Assembly: GCA_030686995.1 (NCBI GenBank)
Contig: CM060695.1
Coordinates: 99,662,871-99,726,870 of the forward strand
Source: Artemisia argyi
Lineage: Eukaryota; Streptophyta; Magnoliopsida; Asterales; Asteraceae
Direction of reading: 5' to 3'
DNA: 64,000 nucleotides
Within the stretch, counting starts at the first letter, position 1. Each line of letters begins with the position of its first letter. Below, one piece after another: positions 58,032 to 64,000 of the stretch. The notes under the pieces are model-generated. The model was not told the origin of the DNA. It was given only the letters and a program-made list of their open reading frames with translations, and did no database searches. Both the position numbers and the translations under genes were made by a program.

Positions 58032-59770
58032 GACAAAAATACACCGTTGGTCCCTAAACTTTCCACAAAACATCGCCATGCACCCTAAGTTTTGAAAATC
58101 GTCGTGGTGCGTCCAAACCTCAAGGTTTTGAGGCCGATTGCGTCCTTTGACCTGGAATTCTAGGGTCAATAGTTATATCATCAAGGGTATAATAGACCAA
58201 ACACATTTTCAACCATATCTAAGTTAAATCTAACCCAAAATCCTTTAACATCATCATTTTGTGCCTTAGTTGTTATTTCCCTGAAGTTACTAAGCATGGA
58301 TCTTGACGAAAATTGACTATATTAGTGTGTTCTTTCCTCAAATGGTGTATTGTTAACATCTCGTTAAGTAAGAAGTTACTAAATTATATCATAACTAAAA
58401 TACACTTTTGGTCACCAAAATACACCGTTGGTTACACAGTCATTCAATTTTTGGGTGTATGTTGACTTGTGAAAGTTAAACTGGTTAAATCCAAACACTT
58501 GCTAAACTGCATATGCAGATGCAAACATGCAATTGAAAGCAAAAACTCAGAAAATCAAGATTAAAATTATCATTTAAAATTTGTTTCGTTATATAATGAC
58601 ATTAATCCGGAGCGTATGCCAAATGTACATCATTATAACTAAATGTTTCTAAACATTCATCTTCTTCACTTTCATCATTTTTTATCCATTTTTTTCTAAT
58701 TTCCTAATTGCAGCTTTCTCTTTCCAATGCTCCTCTGCCGCTGCAGAACGCCTTCCTTGTTTCACTTCAGCATGGCTTCCTCCTGCCTCCTCCTTTCCTT
58801 CTTCCTGCTCATTTGCTTCTTCCTTATCCTTTTCGTCTTCCTCATGTTCTAACACAGCTTCTAGTTGATAGTACCAGCTTTCATCACCTTCAACTTTGGG
58901 CGACTGTTGTTGGTTAGATACAGGGTTTTCTGCTGCTACATTTGCTTCAGTAGTTGGTCTTTTGCTCAATTCCTTGTCTTCGATAGCATCTGCATCTCTT
59001 GGTATTTTGTTTCTGGACAACATGATTTCAAGTGAATGTGATTGATGTGTTTGAGGTTGATGATATAAGATTGGTATGCAGCAGCATGTTGGAGTAGCCA
59101 ATATATACACAAATAATGAGGAAAACGAAGAGTCTGTATTAAATTTTAGAAGCATTTTTGGACTCTTTGATTCCCCATTATTTGTTGGAAATATGAACAC
59201 ATTTACAAGCATTTAAGGACCAACGGTGTATTTTAGTCACGATTTAAATTTAGTAACCTTCGTACTTAACGACATCTTTACCTTCTTACTTAATGAGATC
59301 TTAACCTTCTCCCTTGTAGATGTTGAGACAGCAGATGCAAGAACTTTAGGTGAAGCATTTGCTACCTCAAAACGTAGGGACCAATAGTGTATTTTAGTCA
59401 TGATATAATTTAGTAACTTCTTACTTAACGAGATGTTAACAATACACCATTTGAGAAAAGAATACACTAATATAGTCAATTTCCATCAAGATCCATGCTT
59501 AGTAACTTCAGGGAAACAACAACTAAGGCACAAAATGACGATGTTAAAGAAGTTTGGGTTAGATTTAACTTAGATATGGTTGAAAATATGTTTGGTCTAT
59601 TATACCCTTGATGATATAACTAAAAATAGGCGTTGACCTTAGAATTCCAGGTCAAAGGACGCAATCGGCCTCAAAACCTTGAGGTTTGGACGCACCACGA
59701 CAATTTTCAAAACTTAGGGTGCATGGCGATGTTTTGTGGAAAGTTTAAGGACCAATGATGTATTTTTGTC
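58032..59770 (-). mobile_element. Pack-MULE-like element, copy 2
   Basis: 1739 bp, same TIRs (58032-58413 and 59380-59770) and 9-base duplication TAGAAATAA (58023-58031, 59771-59779) as copy 1. Confidence 0.88.
58682..59212 (-). CDS. Charged, Glu/Lys-rich ORF inside the MULE, copy 2
   Basis: Same 176-codon frame as 23335-23865, likely start at 59023 (113 aa). A few changes, e.g. NKIPRD for NKRPRD and EHEEDEKDKEEANEQEEGKE for the acidic run. No frameshift or stop. Confidence 0.5.
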   Translation of the reverse strand: MLVNVFIFPTNNGESKSPKMLLKFNTDSSFSSLFVYILATPTCCCIPILYHQPQTHQSHSLEIMLSRNKIPRDADAIEDKELSKRPTTEANVAAENPVSNQQQSPKVEGDESWYYQLEAVLEHEEDEKDKEEANEQEEGKEEAGGSHAEVKQGRRSAAAEEHWKEKAAIRKLEKNG

Positions 59771-61570
59771 TAGAAATAATGAAAAAAAATAAAAATAATA
59801 ATCGAGAATTAATCGGTTACCCGGATGTCAGGAGCAATGTCAGGGGCGTAAGATGGACCTGCCTGGTGATCAATAGGCATGGCAAATGAGGAAAACACCA
59901 TTGGTGTACGGTTAGCAATATGTTCGGTGGAGGGACACGGGGATGGATACGTAGAAATCACGGGCGGTGTAGGTACACGAACACCTTCAAAGAAACAGTC
60001 ATTCGGTGGCCCACGAAGTGGATGGCCGGTGTGTGGTAATGCCTAAATATGAAATTATAACGTGTAGTTACTATCCAACAAAGCTTAAAATATTAAAGAT
60101 AAAATCACAAAAAATAAATACCTGTGTGTTTTGAATCACATTAAAGTCACTAAAACCAACATTTTCATCACCAACAAAGCTTGATCCTTTATGTATTGTT
60201 GGTTTATTTCGAACTCCGTATTTCTGCATAAATTTTTTTAATCAAACAATAATCAAAACATAAATAAATTAACGTAAACTATTTACCACAATACCTCAGC
60301 AAGTTGTTTCAACTCCAATTGATGTTGTTGGAACATCGCGTCATACGCCTTAAACTTTTGTAAAATTACCGGCGGAATATCATCATCCATAGATGAGTTT
60401 ACTGGTGGCTGTATCACTGGAGGTGCGACCGGATTCCCATCAAAATACGCTCTACTATGAGCCCACCACTCGGTCATTTCCTCAACTTCATCCGGTGTAA
60501 GCCTTGGCAAAGGTCGTTTTACCTTTAAAAAAACATGGAAAATATATACGACATTAAAAAACCCCAAGAATATTATAATCATATAGTTAAAAAGTAAGTG
60601 TATATCTAAAATTCACACGCAATTGGCCATCCAAAAACCTGTCTACACGCTCTTTAAAGACCATTTTTTTATAACCACATGCAAGTGATCGGGGATGCAA
60701 CACTTGATGATGATAAAAAATAAAGTAAGGGGTCGCACCATTTGGGAACATCTCCAATATCCAAATCTATAAAAAAAAAAAGGTAATTTCGTTTAAATTC
60801 GTTAACAGTATACATATACATGAACTTTATAAATATATAAATGACATACCTTGAAAACCCATATAAAGTCGTTCAACGTGTACTTAGGAGGTGAATCAGG
60901 ATCCCTCCCCTCGGCAAAGTGCAATTTGCTATGCTTAACTGCTGCATCCTTTAGATGTTTGTACAATGTTGGCCATACATACGACCCCCACGGATACACA
61001 TTCCACATATATAAATCCTCGACTAACCTAAATAAAAATCCTTCAACTACATTCTTAATCTCAATCCCTTTCAACACCAACATCAACACGCCTAACAAAC
61101 AAAGGTGAACACCATCTATGTCGCTCAAATCACTAAACTCTTTGCTTTTTTATCTTTTTTAACAACATACTAACTTGTATTTTATGGGAATCAGTAGACG
61201 AAGGGAACACACGTCTCCTAAACAAATTAGGTCCATCTTCATAAGGCTTCCTAAAATCTGTCCCAAACCTTAAACTCGTAACTAGACAGAATTCCTCCCT
61301 ACCAAACTTAATCTCAACCTCACCTACCCGATCAAGATCACGTACACGATATCTCAAAGGAACTATCTCTGTCTCTCCCTCTTCACACGACACTTGGTGG
61401 CATATAAAATAATGTATTAACACCCCACTCTCTTGCATTTTCGGTATATCTAACAACCAACCAAAACATGTCTCCCTAAATAATTTTTCCTTAGGGGTGT
61501 TCAATATCAGATCTCTAATGTCACTAATTAAAGACAACCTACTCCTACATGTAATTTGCGCAGCATAATC

Positions 61571-62078
61571 CTAAAATAACAAAAACATATAAATATATAT
61601 TACAAAACATATACATACAAATAAACTATAGATGTAATGAAAAAACAAATTAAATATTGCGAAATACCCGATAATCCGCCATAATGACAGCCAACAACCG
61701 ATAACTCAGTCACCACCGCAGCCACCACCACAACACCAACACAACACCACCAACAACAACACCACCACAACACCAATTTTTTACCACCACAACCAACACC
61801 TCCAAACTGACGTCACCACCACCACTGTCACAACAACACCACCAAACTGACGCCACCACCACCACCACTGTCACAACAACGCCATCAAAAGCACCACCAC
61901 TATTTTTATCACCACCACTACAAAAACACATGTAACATACACTAAAAATTTAGATCTGCGTAGAAATTTAAGCGACATGAATACAAATAGCTCAGGCGAG
62001 ATGAATTGTCATATCAAAACTTATTTCCGGTAAGCTTTTTCATGGTTTGCTCCTTCCGAACGAAATCTCGTGTATGTC

Positions 62079-62160
<82 letters not shown>

Positions 62161-63513
62161 GCGACATTGTAATGTGTTTTTTTTTCTTTGTCCAATAGAT
62201 ATGTGCCACGTTACCTTCTTCAATGTCGCGTATATATATACGCGTGATCTTGGGGTATTTTTGTAATGGAGAAAAAGTTTGGGTAGTTGCAGGCACAAGG
62301 AGTTCGGCAGGGGCCCTGCCGTAATTTTCGCTTGCCAAAATTACTGCAGATAGGCCACTGTTGAAAGTGCTGTCTTGGAGTGGATCAGTTTTTTTCATCC
62401 CAAAAAGGCCACATATTTCGCTTATTAGTTTTGGATTCAAGGAATCATTTCAAACCCAATAACTATTGTCTGGTACAAATTAGGAATCGATTTAGTGGAC
62501 CATGGTAGCAAAAAATAATTCTACACTAATATAGTGTCTTTTGGCCAATCCATACCCAAAATGGGTCCTACTTTTATTTACTCTCTCACAACATTTTCAA
62601 AAAATTAATAAAAAATTATCACTATCATTAATTTTTATATTATTTTATTAACTAACTTATAAAATATTGTTTTTATAATTACATATTATATTTTTTTTCT
62701 CTCTCTAAATTCAAATTTTAAACCAAATCCGAATTCAAAACCTAAACCTCCAAGAAACCAAACGGACCCTTAATTTATGTGAATTATTTCTCTCTCCTAT
62801 AATCTTGGCCCAACATTAAAAAAAATTACATAAAAGTTGTAGCGATTTGTTTCTCTTTCTTCATATTTGGGTCCCACAATGTTTAAAAAAACTAAATCAC
62901 ATAAAATTTGAGGCGATCTGTTTCTCTTTCTTCTTATTTGGGGCCCACTGTGTTTAAAAAAAATCACCTAAAGTGAGAAGCGATGTTAGTTATTTAATTT
63001 TAGGGTTATGTTTTAGTGTTTTGTTTGGCATGTTAAGGATTAGGGTTTGGGGTCTTTTTTTCGTGTTATTGGAAATGTATATGATGTATAAAATTGTAAT
63101 TATTTTCTTATTTGTGTTGTCTTTAATGAGATCTTTGTGGAAAACTAAAATATGTTAAAAGTCGAGTTAATATGAATATGAAAGTGTGGCAAATGATACA
63201 GTAAGTAAGTTATAAATTTGAATTTTTGTAGAGCATAAGGTATCATCACTTGAGTTAAACATTAACTCACTGCCACGTTAGCGACACATCAACGATCTGT
63301 TCACCTTAAAAAAAACATTTATTATCATCACTAAACTTTAACTATAAAACTAATACTTCACGTAATAACTACATAACATTTAAAACACGAATTACATTAA
63401 ACATTAAACATTAAAGTTAAAACACGAATTACATTAAACATTAAAGTTAAAACACAAAATACATAGTATGATTAATAGAAACTACGATACGGTAATGAAA
63501 ATGATACTACTAA
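61571..63513. other. Upstream region of Ulp1-like pseudogene, copy 2
   Basis: Counterpart of 43080-44944. ACC/ACA-rich low-complexity DNA at 61690-61920, the expanded TA array at 62082-62159, AT-rich rest. No accepted gene. Confidence 0.55.
62082..62159. repeat. (TA)n microsatellite, about 39 units
   Basis: Pure TA run inside the inverted repeat; copy 1 has six units at 43576-43587. It creates artificial Tyr-Ile ORFs on both strands. Confidence 0.95.
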
Positions 63514-64000
63514 TTAATAAAAGGAATCATCTGAGACCCTACCCTCCTCCTCACTTGAAGACTCCTTGAACTCGCCTCCATAATACCCTCCTTCTATGTT
63601 GTCAAACCTGTTCTTCACTTCTTGCTCCCTACGAGCATCTTCCTCTTGTAGTTCTCTTAGCTGTGTCTCTTTAACTTCCTCATCTTGCTCAAGAAGTCGG
63701 AGTTCATCCTCAGTGAGTCCAAACGGATTTGGTTGTTGTTGGTCAATCGGTGGATTGGGTTATTGTGGGACAAACGGTTGATTGGGTTGTTGTTGGACAA
63801 ACGGTGGATTGTTTATCGGTTCATTTTCCCGTTTGAATGCTAGAAAGATATCTTGCGGTGGAGTGTTCACCGGTTCATTTGGAATCAGGTTGTAGCTTAG
63901 AAATTGCTGAGAGGAGTCATTGGAGCTTGGGAATTTCTGGGAAAAGTCACGGTGACTTGGAAATTGTTTTGAGAAGTCACAGTGACTTGGGAATTGCTGG
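63514..64000 (-). pseudogene. C-terminal part of a second, unknown gene (runs off window)
   Basis: Open on the minus strand from the window edge except for one TAA (near 63760, a Gln codon context). It starts with about four imperfect repeats of the type QQFPSHCDFSK, then a Pro/Gln-rich linker (NPPFVQQQPNQPFVPQ), then a charged coiled-coil-like end (LLEQDEEVKETQLRELQEED, then ARREQEVKNRFDNIEGGYYG) and the acidic end DDSFY. It may be a transposon-related Myb-like or similar protein; I do not recognise it with confidence. Confidence 0.5.

Larger units (their letters stand above)
57099..61570 (-). pseudogene. DUF1985-Ulp1 (C48) protease-like gene, copy 2
   Basis: Exons in gene order on the minus strand: 61570-60850, 60766-60617, 60522-60295, 60223-60122, 60042-59821, 57936-57682, 57594-57412, 57325-57099. 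The first of these exons is not interrupted by elements and reads SLISDIRDLILNTPKEKLFR through the DUF1985 motif FCLVTSLRFGTDF to VYPWGSYVWPTLYKHL, but one extra T near 61144 shifts the frame. Shared stops: TGA in 57682-57936 and TAG in 57412-57594. The last exon is cut by the copia LTR. Copies 1 and 2 differ by roughly 1.4 percent in the part I compared (24474-25420). Confidence 0.75.

Noticed and set aside
61710..61931. Val/Gly/Cys-rich ORF
   Set aside because: Low-complexity ACC/ACA repeat; a copy 1 counterpart is not open.
62014..62440. ORFs with long Tyr-Ile runs on both strands
   Set aside because: Caused by the (TA)n microsatellite; the frame differs from copy 1.

Overview
This is plant nuclear DNA made almost entirely of nested transposable elements and decayed gene pieces. 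I see no intact host gene. The Cys-rich ORF of one element resembles proteins I know from Asteraceae, tribe Anthemideae (Tanacetum/Artemisia type), so a composite-family plant is my best guess. No organelle or prokaryotic signature is present.

The main architecture is a tandem segmental duplication. Unit 1 runs from about 2024 to 45036 and unit 2 from about 45034 to 63605, with a 3-bp overlap (CAA) at the junction. Each unit carries, on the minus strand, a SIRE/Maximus-like Ty1/copia element (LTR, iMet-type PBS, gag, protease and a dead integrase, no reverse transcriptase, plus an unexplained 122-aa ORF). It is inserted in the last visible exon of a DUF1985-Ulp1-like pseudogene, itself followed upstream by the C-terminal end of a second unknown gene. 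In both units a Cassandra TRIM (LTRs with a 5S rRNA-like segment) sits in the sixth codon of gag, with target duplication ACATA. A very large non-coding chromovirus-like LARD sits inside the 5S-like part of that Cassandra LTR (target duplication TCCCG). A Pack-MULE-like element with about 390-bp inverted repeats and a 9-bp duplication sits in an intron of the Ulp1-like gene.

The two units then diverged. Unit 1 keeps the complete 10.1-kb LARD and gained a 1.77-kb solo LTR (18777-20544), a 4.73-kb Helitron (26050-30777) and a 12.1-kb Athila-like LARD (30876-43004). Unit 2 has the LARD only as a solo LTR, gained a 183-bp hAT MITE (52969-53151) and has a (TA)n array expanded from about 6 to about 39 units. 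Empty sites in the sister unit prove four of these insertions to the base.

By region: 1-162, end of an OB-fold (HROB-like) gene fragment; 153-21751, copia copy 1 with its nested elements; 21752-43079, Ulp1-like pseudogene copy 1 with MULE, Helitron and Athila-like LARD; 43080-45036, upstream AT-rich DNA and gene fragment; 45034-57098, copia copy 2 (3' part lost at the junction); 57099-61570, Ulp1-like pseudogene copy 2; 61571-64000, its upstream region and a longer piece of the second gene. Nothing here forms a working pathway; the interest is in the order of insertion, duplication and loss.
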